Below, piece by piece: positions 8,374 to 16,299 of a stretch of DNA of 64,000 bases. A program made the translations under genes and the position numbers. Location: contig CP129487.1 in NCBI GenBank assembly GCA_030584025.1, forward strand, positions 2,356,001-2,420,000. The letters run 5' to 3'. The DNA is from Cyclobacteriaceae bacterium. GTDB lineage: Bacteria; Bacteroidota; Bacteroidia; Cytophagales; Cyclobacteriaceae. The notes beneath the pieces are model-generated. The model searched no databases. It saw nothing but the letters and a program-made list of their open reading frames with translations, and was not told the origin of the DNA. Numbering within the stretch: position 1 is the stretch's first letter; each line of letters begins with the position of its first letter.

Positions 8374-8471
8374 TAAGTTAGTTGATTTCCTAACCGCTGA
8401 GACGCGGAGGCGCAAAGAATCAGAAATACTTTGCGTCTTGGCGCCTTTGCGGTAAATAAATCAACTTATGC
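8374..8471. repeat. Long imperfect inverted repeat (REP/MITE-like) between scoA and scoB
   Basis: The two halves are reverse complements over roughly 45 bases. ATAAGTT..GTTGATTT...ACCGC...GACGC...GCGCAAAG on the left is mirrored by CTTTGCG...GGCGCC...GCGGT...AAATCAAC..TTAT on the right, with a 10-11 base loop. The inner arms (8394-8417 against 8429-8452) are GC-rich; the outer arms are AT-rich. It would fold into one long hairpin in RNA or single-stranded DNA. Sequences of the type CTTTGCGTCTTGGCGCC are, as I recall, dispersed in many Bacteroidota genomes. Confidence 0.7.
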
Positions 8472-8536
8472 TTTAAGGTATGATTATTAGCATCAAGATT
8501 ATCTCCAAAATTATAAGCTCATCAAAATCCTAATTT

Positions 8537-8570
8537 TCAAACCTGCCTACCGCAGGCAGGTCTTCAAATT
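8537..8570 (+). repeat. 34-bp dispersed palindromic repeat, copy 1 (upstream of scoB)
   Basis: TCAAACCTGCCTACCG followed by CAGGCAGGTCTTCAAATT. The core ACCTGCC/GGCAGGT is self-complementary. A nearly identical copy lies in the opposite orientation after scoB (9259-9293). Confidence 0.75.
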
Positions 8571-8592
8571 TAAACATCTTCAAATTGATTAT

Positions 8593-9249
8593 ATGTTAGA
8601 CAAAAACGGTATCGCAAAACGCATCGCAAAAGAGGTTAAAGATGGCATGTACATCAACCTTGGTATTGGTATTCCCACGTTAGTGGCCAACTATATTCCT
8701 GATAACCTCAATGTAGTGTTGCAATCGGAAAATGGATTACTGGGCATTGGCCCCTTCCCTACCGAAGATAAAGTTGACCCGGATTTAATCAATGCCGGCA
8801 AACAAACCATTACCATGATGCCGGGCTCTGCCCTGTTCAGCTCGGCTGAAAGCTTTGCCATGATACGGGGCGGTCACATTCACTTGACCATTCTTGGCGC
8901 GATGGAAGTTTCTGAAAATGGCGACATCGCCAACTGGAAAGTACCCGGTAAAATGGTAAAGGGCATGGGTGGGGCTATGGATCTGGTAGCATCGGCCAAC
9001 AACATTATTGTAGCCATGCAACATTGCAGTAAAGATGGCGCCTCTAAGCTTTTGCCCTCCTGTACCCTACCCATTACCGGTATTAACTGTGTGAAGAAAA
9101 TTGTTACCGACCTGGCCGTGTTGGATGTGCTGCCGCAAGGTGGCTTTAAACTACTGGAACGCGCTCCCGGTGTTTCCGTAGAGCAAATCAAAAATGCTAC
9201 TGCCGGTAAGTTGACTATCGAGGGTGAGATTCCCGAGATGTCAATTTGA
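8593..9249 (+). CDS. scoB: 3-oxoacid CoA-transferase subunit B (SCOT beta)
   Basis: 218 residues; partner of the alpha subunit encoded upstream. The family motif SENGLLG holds the catalytic glutamate (residue 46), which forms the covalent gamma-glutamyl-CoA intermediate. The N-terminal NLGIGIPTLVANYIP and the later GAMEVSENGDIANWKVPGK and KGMGGAMDLV segments are also typical. The enzyme acts in the cytoplasm on acetoacetate or similar 3-oxoacids. It is bracketed by inverted copies of a 34-bp dispersed repeat. Upstream DNA is AT-rich with repeated TTCAAATT tracts, and I see no clear promoter. Confidence 0.95.
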   Translation: MLDKNGIAKRIAKEVKDGMYINLGIGIPTLVANYIPDNLNVVLQSENGLLGIGPFPTEDKVDPDLINAGKQTITMMPGSALFSSAESFAMIRGGHIHLTILGAMEVSENGDIANWKVPGKMVKGMGGAMDLVASANNIIVAMQHCSKDGASKLLPSCTLPITGINCVKKIVTDLAVLDVLPQGGFKLLERAPGVSVEQIKNATAGKLTIEGEIPEMSI

Positions 9250-9258
9250 AAATGAAGC

Positions 9259-9293
9259 AATTTGAAGACCTGCCTGCCGGTAGGCAAGTTTGA
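9259..9293 (-). repeat. Dispersed palindromic repeat, copy 2 (inverted, downstream of scoB)
   Basis: Read on the minus strand it is TCAAACTTGCCTACCGG then CAGGCAGGTCTTCAAATT. This matches the copy at 8537-8570 except for one substitution and one extra G. The two copies face each other across scoB. Confidence 0.75.
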
Positions 9294-9360
9294 TAATGTA
9301 TCTTGCAGCCCGAAAAGGCATTTTCAAATCAACGAATTTTCAAATTTTCAAATTAAGCAC

Positions 9361-9696
9361 ATGCGTAAAACCACTATAAACTTCACCGTAGAACTCGACC
9401 AAAACAATATACCCGATAAAATCCTGTGGGATGCATCCGATAAACCCGATGCTGCCCCTACTGAAACCAAAAGCATCAGCATATCGCTTTGGGATGAGGG
9501 CCAAAAAAATACACTGCGTATAGATTTGTGGACCAAGGACATGCCCGTTGATGAAATGAAGCGATTCTACATTGATTGTCTGGGCGGGTTGGCTCAGAGC
9601 ATTTTAACCGCCACCGGTGACGAATACATGGCCCAGGAAACAAACGCACTGTGCGACCGACTGGTAAAACATTTGAACAGCGAAAAAGGGGTATAG
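9361..9696 (+). CDS. gldC: Gliding motility protein GldC
   Basis: 111 residues matching GldC: it starts RKTTINFTVELDQNNIPDKI, contains the conserved ILWDASDKP and ISLWDEGQKNTLRIDLWTKDMPVDEMKRF segments, and ends in a short helical region. GldC is a small cytoplasmic protein associated with, but not essential for, gliding and type IX secretion in Bacteroidota. Other gld or spr genes are not in the window. The ATG at 9361 matches the family N-terminus; the longer upstream frame runs into the repeat. The next 240 bases hold only the promoter region of the TonB receptor. Confidence 0.92.
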   Translation: MRKTTINFTVELDQNNIPDKILWDASDKPDAAPTETKSISISLWDEGQKNTLRIDLWTKDMPVDEMKRFYIDCLGGLAQSILTATGDEYMAQETNALCDRLVKHLNSEKGV

Positions 9697-9838
9697 ACAG
9701 TTAGTCTGATCAACAAGGTCGGAACGCAAAAACAAAGCAAATACGCTGCTTTGCATACTAAATTTCGATTTCTATCTGCGCCTGTTACTTAGAGTTTTAC
9801 TTTAACGAAACCGCAACCGTTTTCTTTATTTTTTGAAT

Positions 9839-9846
9839 TAATTTTG
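9839..9846 (+). promoter_or_regulatory. Candidate -7 element of the TonB-dependent receptor
   Basis: TAATTTTG fits the TAnnTTTG consensus exactly. The expected -33 TTTG about 20 bases upstream is absent or poor. It lies 91 bases before the receptor ATG, leaving a long leader that contains the 9862-9875 palindrome. Confidence 0.4.
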
Positions 9847-9861
9847 TACTTTTCAGGGAAG

Positions 9862-9875
9862 TACGAATGTTCGTA
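9862..9875. promoter_or_regulatory. 14-bp palindrome in the receptor leader
   Basis: TACGAA-TG-TTCGTA has perfect 6-bp arms and lies about 16 bases after the candidate -7 element, inside the presumed 5' leader. It overlaps a second small inverted repeat (GTACTT...AAGTAC, 9846-9864). It could be an operator or an RNA hairpin. No regulator is assigned. Confidence 0.35.
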
Positions 9876-9936
9876 TTGTCATTTTTATAAACACAACTAT
9901 TTAATTCCAAAAACCAACCATTTTAAAGAAAACTGT

Positions 9937-12228
9937 ATGGAGAAGTTTTACAAACGTTCGATGGGGCTAACGCTGCTGATGCTGCTGGCCGCCACGATGG
10001 CCTTTGCGCAGACCACCGTTTCAGGAACGGTGAAGGATGATGCTGGCAACCCCATCCCGGGTATTAACATTAAAGTAAAGGGAACTGTAGCTGGAACAAT
10101 CAGCGATGTGAGAGGAAATTTTACGGTAACCACTTCACAGGCTCCCCCGATTACATTGGAGTTCTCATTTATTGGATATATCTCCCAGGAAATTGAGATA
10201 ACCGATGCTAACACCACTGGACTTAGTGTTACCATGGTTGAGAACATTGAAACCTTAGGTGAAGTAATTGTAACAGGAGGTCGAACTGAAGAATCATTTA
10301 TGAGAGCTCCAGTTACCGTTGAAAAAATTGACATCCTCGGTATCCAACAAACTGCCGCTCCTGATTTCTTTGATGCGCTTGCAAATATTAAAGGTGTTCA
10401 GGTAAACTCGGGTAGCTTAAACTTCACACAGGTGAACACGCGCGGTTTTGCCTCCATTGCAAACGTGCGTTTTGTACAGTTAGTGGATGGAATGGACACC
10501 TCTGCGCCTCTGCTAAACTTCCCGACAGGAAACATTGTAGCGATGAGCGAACTGGATGCGGAGAGTATGGAGCTTGTACCCGGTGCGGCTTCTGCCCTTT
10601 ACGGACCCAATGCATTCAACGGTATCCTGATGATGAAGAGCAAAAGTCCGTTTGAATACCAGGGCTTCAGCGCTATGGTAAAAGGCGGTATCACCACCTC
10701 AGACGCACAAGGCGAAAGTTTTCCGATGTATAACTTCTCTGCTCGTTATGCCAAGGCATTTAACAATAAGTTTGCTTTTAAGCTAAACTTCTCATTGATG
10801 CAGGCTACCGACTGGAAAAGCAATGACTACAAGACTGATCGTTTGCGCCCGGAATCAACTGTTGATTTAAGCGGTGCCGCCAACTTCGATGGACTAAACC
10901 TATATGGTGATGAAACACCCATCCCAGTTCCGATTGGTGGAACTTTCGGTACACTTGATTTAAGAAGAACCGGTTTCCGTGAAGAAGATATTCTCGATAA
11001 CGATGAAGCCAGAAGCATGAAAGCTGATGTGGCGCTCCACTATAAGTTAACGGATAAAATGGAGTTGTTGTACAACTGGCGCTTTGGTGGTGGTAGCTCA
11101 ATCTACCAAGGGACTGAAAAGTATGCGCTACGTGATTTCACTCAAAACTTTCACAAACTTGAACTCAAAGGATCAAACTTCTTTGTACGTGGTTATATGA
11201 CAGAAACCAGGGATGGGGACTCATGGAACATGAGCGCGCAAGGTGGTTACATGAATGAATATTTAAGTCCAACGGCTACAAAATGGGCACCACAGTATGC
11301 ACAGCGATATGTTCTGGCCATGCAAGGCTATATCCCAGGAGTCATTGCTGGTAATCCAGAAGCCGCACACATTGAAGCAAGAAGGTACGCAGACAACGTT
11401 GATGGAGATAACTCTGATCCTGATGTCCAGGTAAGACCTTTGCCCGGAACTCCTCAATTCACTCAACTAATGAATGATGTTAGAAAAAATCTATTTCAAA
11501 GAGATCCAGAAGGTTCCTCATTTGTTGATAACTCTCGCCTATATCATGGTGAATTTAACTACCAATTTAACCAAATTGAAGCAGTCGATTTCATGGTAGG
11601 TGGTAATTTCCGTCAATATGATTTATTCAGTGATGGTACCGTATTTAACGAAGACCCTGAAGGCGATGGTAATGAGCGTATCAAAATCAATGAATTTGGT
11701 TTCTATGGTCAGCTAGCCAAAACATTAGGGGAATCATTGCGACTTACTGCATCTTTACGCTACGATAAGAATGAAAACTTTGATGGTCAGGTAACACCAC
11801 GATTATCTGCTGTGTATACCTTCAGTGAAACACATAATATACGGGCCTCTTATCAAACCGGCTTCCGAAACCCCGATACACAAGCACAGTTTATCTTCTT
11901 CCCTTCTTCAGGAGGAACATTATTAGGCAGCACGGAAGCGAATGCTGCACGTTACGGAATTCACAACGGTGGAGCTTGGACAAGGGCTTCTTATAATGCC
12001 TTTAGAGCATCCGGAGGAACTCTAGATCCCGATACTGGTGATCCTGTGGGTGGTAATTCAAGTTTATTAGTCACAACAGATATACCCTATGTACAACCAG
12101 AAAAACTCACAGCTTTAGAAATAGGTTATAAAGGTAGTTTCAACAACAGAATGTTAGTTGATATAAATGGTTATTATACAATTTATCATTATTGTCCGAC
12201 TAAAATTTTAAAAGGGCGGCTTGTTTAG
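9937..12228 (+). pseudogene. TonB-dependent receptor, 5' part (split by IS element)
   Basis: The first 750 codons of a SusC/TonB-dependent outer-membrane receptor. The parts are a signal peptide (residues 1-24, ending AFAQ), a carboxypeptidase-regulatory-like domain (about 25-110, TVSGTVKDDAGNPIPGINIKV), a plug domain (about 120-240, with GVQVNSG and NTRGFASIANVRFVQLVDGM) and the first part of the beta-barrel. At 12186 the gene is interrupted by an IS4-family element; translation would continue into it and stop at 12228 after 13 foreign residues. The barrel therefore lacks its last ~178 residues, including the final strand needed for assembly. The gene is most likely non-functional in this copy. 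The start at ATG 9937 gives the correct signal peptide. The transported ligand is unknown; the pairing with an SGNH-fold lipoprotein is the only clue. Confidence 0.92.
12178..12186 (+). repeat. Target site duplication, left copy
   Basis: ACAATTTAT immediately before the IS left end, repeated exactly at 13578-13586 after the right end. Confidence 0.93.
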
Positions 12229-12240
12229 GGCTGCCCTTTT
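12210..12240 (+). terminator. Hairpin inside the IS left end
   Basis: AAAAGGGCGGC pairs with GCTGCCCTTTT (10 of 11 bp) around a 9-nt loop, ending in TTTT. It lies between the left inverted repeat and the transposase start. It could stop transcripts coming from the interrupted receptor gene, or block translation of the transposase from such read-through RNA, as known for other IS4-family elements (IS10, IS50). Confidence 0.6.
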
Positions 12241-12273
12241 GGATTATGTTTGATTACCACATCAGTCATAATC

Positions 12274-13476
12274 ATGGATAAAGTTAAGAAATTTGTCGGA
12301 CAGCCGATTTTGTCTCAAATACTTTCTTGCGTTTCTACTTCACTCATCAAGCAATCGGCCCAAAAGCATAATAGCAACCGGTATTACAAGCGTATTCCAC
12401 TTCGGGTTCACCTGGTAAGCCTGTTGTATGGGGTTTTCAGCTATTGCAATGGACTCCGGGAGATATGCGAAGGCATGCTGGCCTGTGAAGGTAAACTTGC
12501 TCACCTGGGATTGGATAAAGCTCCGCCCCGTAGCACATTATCGGATGCCAACAACAAACGAAGCTACCTGGTGTTTGAGACGATCTATTTCAAACTGCTC
12601 AAGCAGTACCATAGCTTTATCTCGGACAGCCGGTTGCGGGGATTGAGCATCCGCAATCTGAAAATCATCGACAGCACCACCATCCGACTATTCAGCGATA
12701 TTCTTCGTGGCGTAGGACGCAATCCATTAGATGGCTCGCGCAAGAAAGGAGGCATTAAAGTTCATGCCCTCATGAATGCATTCAGTGGCGTAACGGAATT
12801 TTTGAGAATCACTGAAGCCAAAGAACACGACCGTAAATTCCTCTATCACATTAAGTTACCGGCCAACAGCTTTCTGGTTTTCGACCGTGCCTACAATCTG
12901 TACGGGCAGTTTGCCAAATGGACGAGTCAAAAAATCTGGTTCGTTACGCGCATGAAAGCCAACGCAGTATATCACGTCACTAAAGTGATTACAGACAACA
13001 CAAGAAAGAAAAATGCCAAGGGGATATTGAAAGAACAATACATCACTATTGGCTATAAAGCTGATGGTGAAGAGCAGCGTTTAAAGCTCAGGCGTATCAC
13101 CTTCCGTGCCGATGACGGCAAGATGTTTATCTTCATCAGTAATAATTTCAGTTTACCTGCTCAGCAAATCGCATTGATTTACAAATACCGGTGGATGATT
13201 GAGCTGCTTTTCAAGCAAATCAAGCAGAATTTCCCCATCCGCTACTTCTGGGGTGAAAGCGAAAATGCGATCAAAATACAAGTGTATTGCGTGCTGATTG
13301 CCCAACTGCTAATGGTAGTCATTCGAAAGAAAGCCGAAACCAAAAAATCGTTTGCCAACATGATTACCGTTATCAGACTGCACTTGATGAGCTACGTAGA
13401 ACTCTTTGGCTTCATCCACGATACTTACAAAGCTTGGCGAAAGGCTCATGAACCCCCGCTGCCCACAATCACTTAA
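12274..13476 (+). CDS. IS4-family transposase (DDE, YREK signature)
   Basis: 400 residues. The N-terminal ~75 residues fit the DUF4372-type domain found on this branch of IS4 transposases; the rest is an RNase H-like DDE domain. The catalytic triad is visible: D133 in KIIDSTT, D204 in FDRAY and E310 in YRWMIELLFKQIK. The last also gives the Y-(2)-R-(3)-E-(6)-K signature of the IS4 family. The enzyme cuts and pastes the surrounding element. The reading frame is full length, so the protein may be active. The ATG at 12274 is preferred; an in-frame TTG at 12250 would add 8 residues. Confidence 0.93.
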   Translation: MDKVKKFVGQPILSQILSCVSTSLIKQSAQKHNSNRYYKRIPLRVHLVSLLYGVFSYCNGLREICEGMLACEGKLAHLGLDKAPPRSTLSDANNKRSYLVFETIYFKLLKQYHSFISDSRLRGLSIRNLKIIDSTTIRLFSDILRGVGRNPLDGSRKKGGIKVHALMNAFSGVTEFLRITEAKEHDRKFLYHIKLPANSFLVFDRAYNLYGQFAKWTSQKIWFVTRMKANAVYHVTKVITDNTRKKNAKGILKEQYITIGYKADGEEQRLKLRRITFRADDGKMFIFISNNFSLPAQQIALIYKYRWMIELLFKQIKQNFPIRYFWGESENAIKIQVYCVLIAQLLMVVIRKKAETKKSFANMITVIRLHLMSYVELFGFIHDTYKAWRKAHEPPLPTIT

Positions 13477-13577
13477 AATTGATGTGCCAGCTACCCCCAT
13501 TTTTAATGCCTCGGTTTTTCATTATTTCTCCCTATGAGAATCATCTCTTTTTCTCTTACTTTAGTCGGACAAGAATG

Positions 13578-13586
13578 ACAATTTAT
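13578..13586 (+). repeat. Target site duplication, right copy
   Basis: ACAATTTAT directly after the IS right end, identical to 12178-12186. It is also the point where the receptor reading frame resumes. Confidence 0.93.
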
Positions 13587-14123
13587 AACAATTTCATTGG
13601 TGGAGAGATTGTCGTAAGTAAAGAAGCAACTGACCACCAAGGAGAACAAATCAATGCAGGATCACTGTTTTCCCCTTACGTAAACAACCCAAATGATGTT
13701 AACTCTTACGGTTTTGGTTTAGGGGTTGAATACAAGTTGTTGAAAGGATATACACTGAGTGGTTCATACAATTACGCCACCTTTGAAGAAGATGAAGACA
13801 GTTTCATCTCTGGATTTAATATGCCCGAAAATAAAATTAATGTGGGCATTGGAAACAGGAGAATCAACAAAACCAATCTTGGATTTAACATCAACTTCCG
13901 CTGGCAAGATGCTTACCTGTGGGAATCTTCTTTCGGTAATTGGAATGTACCTGAATTTGGCGTACTGGATGCACAGGTTAGCTATCGGATTCCTTCCATT
14001 AAAACCATTGCCAAACTGGGCGGCACCAACTTGCTGGGTGGCGATTACCGCACCAACTTCGGTGCTCCGTTTGTAGGACAGCAGTTCTACCTCTCATTGA
14101 CTTTTGATGAATTCTTTAGATAA
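13587..14123 (+). pseudogene. TonB-dependent receptor, 3' part (split by IS element)
   Basis: The last 178 codons of the receptor that begins at 9937: C-terminal beta-barrel strands such as VNSYGFGLGVEYKLLKGYTL, the NKTNLGFNINFRWQDAYLWES segment, and the closing GQQFYLSLTFDEFFR. Joined to the 5' part it gives a 928-residue protein, a normal length for this family. The last bases of the IS (AATG) plus the duplication create an ATG ACA ATT in frame at 13575, so a detached barrel fragment of 182 residues could be translated, but without signal peptide it would not reach the outer membrane. The downstream SGNH-like gene begins within 25 bases, so the original transcript probably covered both. Confidence 0.92.
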
Positions 14124-14147
14124 GATTAACAATAAATAGAAATGATC

Positions 14148-15833
14148 ATGAAGAACAAATTCATATACATACTCGCTGCCAGCATGTTAATTACTTTTTC
14201 ATGCGAGCAAGAAGTTTTAGAACTACAAGATCCAGATGCACCACCAGCCGCATGTAATTCATGTCCAGCTGGGGCATCAGTTGGTACAAACGTGTCCTTT
14301 GAGAAGTTCGTATCCATTGGAAATGGATTTGTTGCCGGGTTTCAAGGAGGCTCCCTCTTCACAGCAGGGCAGAATAATTCATTACCCAAACTACTTTCAA
14401 GTCAGTTTAATTGTGCCAGTGGGACACCTGCTGCTTTCAACCAACCAGATATTGGATCTGTCAATGGTTTTAATTTGCAATTATCAAACCCGGGGGCCGG
14501 CATTATACTCGGCCGACTGGTCTTATTTGATCCTGATGGTCCAACTGGACCAAGGTCTGCTGCTCCCTATCCTGCAGGATTTCCAGGTGCACCAGAAGTC
14601 ACCTGTCCCTCACCAGTACCAGCTACACCTGCCCTCCCTGCTCCGTATAATAATGGTGAATTACCTGCTCCGTATGCGGGTGACAAAGAGGCTTTGAATA
14701 ATTTCGGTGTACCACTAGTTACATTACAACAATTCTTAACTGGACTAACTGGCGGTCCATCTACTGGAAATCCTGCTTATAATCCTTTGTATGCAAGGTT
14801 TGCTTCTTCACCTGGTACCTCTAGAATTGTAGATGATGCTAGAGCTGCCAATGGTAGTTTTTATCTGATTTGGTTAGGGATTGAGGATGCAATTCTATAT
14901 GCTGCCACAGGAGCTTCTGGTGCATATTCTCTTACCTCGGCCGAAGATTTTGGAACTTACTTTAATGGAATAGTTGCAACGCTGTTGACAGGAACGGAAT
15001 TTAAAGGTGTTGTTGGAAATATTCCCAATATAACTTCACTTCCTTTCTTCACCACAGTTCGATACAATGCTATTCCAATGAATGCTGAAACTGCCACCGC
15101 GACAAATACAGCATTTGGGGGATATAATCTGGCAGTCGAGGCATTGAAACATCCGAATTTCGATGGTGCCTTTGGCTCTGCCGCGGAGTTGGACGCAAGG
15201 AAAATTTCATTTGCAGCGAGTAATACTAATAGAATAGTAATTGCAGATAAAAACGCAACTGATCTAGGACCCGGATGGGATTTATTAGTGGTTGCTGAAC
15301 AAATGACCCCTGAGCAAAGGGCTCAACTTGAGCCTTATAGAAAAGTTAGACAAGCAACCGAAAACGATCTAATTACACTTTCGGCTGGTTCAGTTTTAGG
15401 TACTTGCGTTAGCAATAATCCATTGCTCGTAAATGGAGTTTCCGTGCCACTGGCCGACCAGTATGTTCTACTACCTGCAGAAACTGTTGAAATCATGACA
15501 AGAATTGCTCAATTCAACCAAAAAATTCAGGAAGCTGTAGATGCGAACAGTACTCGTCTTGCATTAGCGAATATTAATACGTCTTTTAATACACTTTTCA
15601 TGGCATCAGCCAATCCTGCTTCAAGAGGAATACTAATAGATGGAGTAACCGTAGCTTCATCTTTTGCGCCTCCGGCTGGTATTTTTTCCGAAGATGGCAT
15701 TCACCTAAATAGCCGTGGAAATGCATTCACAGCGAACATCTTTATTGATGCTATTAATAACAAATTCCAATCTCAGGTACCAAAAATTTGTATGACACAA
15801 TACAACGGAACTTCATTGCCTGTTAACCCTTAA
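14148..15833 (+). CDS. SGNH/GDSL-fold lipoprotein with degenerate active site
   Basis: 561 residues. A lipoprotein signal with Cys at residue 19 (LITFSC) predicts attachment to a membrane. The rest resembles Bacteroidota SGNH/GDSL hydrolase-like lipoproteins: block I FVSIGNGFVAGFQGGSL (58-60 GNG), a central FGVPLVTLQQFLTG segment, GNPAYNPLYARFASSPGT, block III IWLGIEDAILYAATG (244-247), the GVVGNIPNITSLPFFTTV segment, and a C-terminal block V SEDGIHLNSRGNAF with D516 and H519. The nucleophilic Ser expected in block I is Gly here, and the Asn of block III is replaced by Ile/Glu, so esterase activity by the usual mechanism is unlikely. It follows the split receptor by 24 bases and is probably its partner, perhaps as a surface ligand-binding protein. 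An in-frame ATG at 14142 is an alternative start. Confidence 0.8.
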   Translation: MKNKFIYILAASMLITFSCEQEVLELQDPDAPPAACNSCPAGASVGTNVSFEKFVSIGNGFVAGFQGGSLFTAGQNNSLPKLLSSQFNCASGTPAAFNQPDIGSVNGFNLQLSNPGAGIILGRLVLFDPDGPTGPRSAAPYPAGFPGAPEVTCPSPVPATPALPAPYNNGELPAPYAGDKEALNNFGVPLVTLQQFLTGLTGGPSTGNPAYNPLYARFASSPGTSRIVDDARAANGSFYLIWLGIEDAILYAATGASGAYSLTSAEDFGTYFNGIVATLLTGTEFKGVVGNIPNITSLPFFTTVRYNAIPMNAETATATNTAFGGYNLAVEALKHPNFDGAFGSAAELDARKISFAASNTNRIVIADKNATDLGPGWDLLVVAEQMTPEQRAQLEPYRKVRQATENDLITLSAGSVLGTCVSNNPLLVNGVSVPLADQYVLLPAETVEIMTRIAQFNQKIQEAVDANSTRLALANINTSFNTLFMASANPASRGILIDGVTVASSFAPPAGIFSEDGIHLNSRGNAFTANIFIDAINNKFQSQVPKICMTQYNGTSLPVNP

Positions 15834-15854
15834 TTCATTTACTAATCAAAAAAG

Positions 15855-15883
15855 AAAAGGCTGCCACTTGGGCAGCCTTTTTT
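15855..15883 (+). terminator. Rho-independent terminator after the SGNH-like gene
   Basis: AAAAGGCTGCC and GGCAGCCTTTT form an 11-bp stem around a 5-nt loop, followed by more T residues, 22 bases past the stop codon. Confidence 0.88.
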
Positions 15884-16025
15884 CTTTTCCTCAACTTTGG
15901 AAAATCAGGCGGTTTACAATCCCAAATCAGGATTTCAACTTTATGGAAACCTATAAAGCAAAGTCCAATCGGGCTTTTAGCACATTGGATACAGATTTGC
16001 ACGTCATGGCTTTTACGCTACCCCT

Positions 16026-16298
16026 ATGTTTACAAAATTCTTTTTTCAACGCTTTTCACCTGCCCAGCAAATTAACTACCTGCGAAATAAAGGAACCCTG
16101 ATTGGCAACCAGGTGCGCAACAGTTGTCATTTCTCCCTGTACATGGTGAAGGGATTCTTTGTGGAAGTGATGTTTCCCTCTGCCGAGCAACAAACCGAAC
16201 CACGTAAAATTCAGGTATTCTCCAGCCTTGAAAGTTTAACCGAGTACTTGAACCAGGAAACCCGCGAAGGTTGGCGCAAGCCCTCTTCGGTGTTATAA
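16026..16298 (+). CDS. Small conserved-type hypothetical protein
   Basis: 90 residues. No domain recognised. The sequence is basic and aromatic at the start (MFTKFFFQRFSPAQQINYLRN) and then strand-rich (SCHFSLYMVKGFFVEVMF), with no signal peptide or membrane segment, so it is probably a small cytoplasmic protein. It ends two bases before the convergent stop of the YdcF-like gene. Codon use looks like that of neighbouring genes, which supports it being real. The ATG at 16026 is the only good start in this frame. The 190 bases before it contain the terminator of the previous gene and no clear promoter. Confidence 0.55.
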   Translation: MFTKFFFQRFSPAQQINYLRNKGTLIGNQVRNSCHFSLYMVKGFFVEVMFPSAEQQTEPRKIQVFSSLESLTEYLNQETREGWRKPSSVL

Positions 16299-16299
16299 C

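Larger units (their letters stand above)
12187..13577 (+). mobile_element. IS4-family insertion sequence (1391 bp), intact
   Basis: A complete insertion sequence. Terminal inverted repeats are CATTATTGTCCGACTAAA on the left (12187-12204) and, on the minus strand, CATTCTTGTCCGACTAAA on the right (13560-13577): 17 of 18 bases match. A 9-bp direct duplication, ACAATTTAT, flanks it. It carries one full-length transposase gene on the plus strand, and a hairpin just inside the left end. The target is the barrel region of a TonB receptor gene, in the same orientation as the transposase. Removing the element and one duplicate gives ...ACA ATT TAT AAC AAT..., restoring the receptor frame exactly. Intact ends, an open transposase and a perfect duplication indicate a recent insertion. 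Confidence 0.95.

Noticed and set aside
8352..8592. A CRISPR array in the scoA-scoB gap
   Set aside because: The repeats are inverted and of different kinds, not direct repeats with regular spacers, and no cas gene is present.
8880..9287. A 135-codon minus-strand frame over scoB
   Set aside because: Antisense to a clear CoA-transferase subunit and its composition is that of a complementary frame; no known protein resemblance.
9844..9936. A longer N-terminus for the TonB receptor
   Set aside because: The extra residues precede the signal peptide and read through the -7 element and palindrome region; ATG 9937 gives the proper signal peptide.
12250..12273. Transposase start at TTG 12250
   Set aside because: ATG 12274 begins the conserved MDKVKKFVGQ region; the TTG adds 8 residues without support.
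13479..13574. An upstream extension of the 3' receptor fragment (from 13479)
   Set aside because: This stretch is IS right-end sequence, not receptor; the receptor frame resumes only at the duplication (13578).
15868..16101. A 77-codon plus-strand frame beginning in the terminator after the SGNH-like gene
   Set aside because: Starts inside the terminator stem region and overlaps the more plausible gene at 16026 in another frame; no motif.
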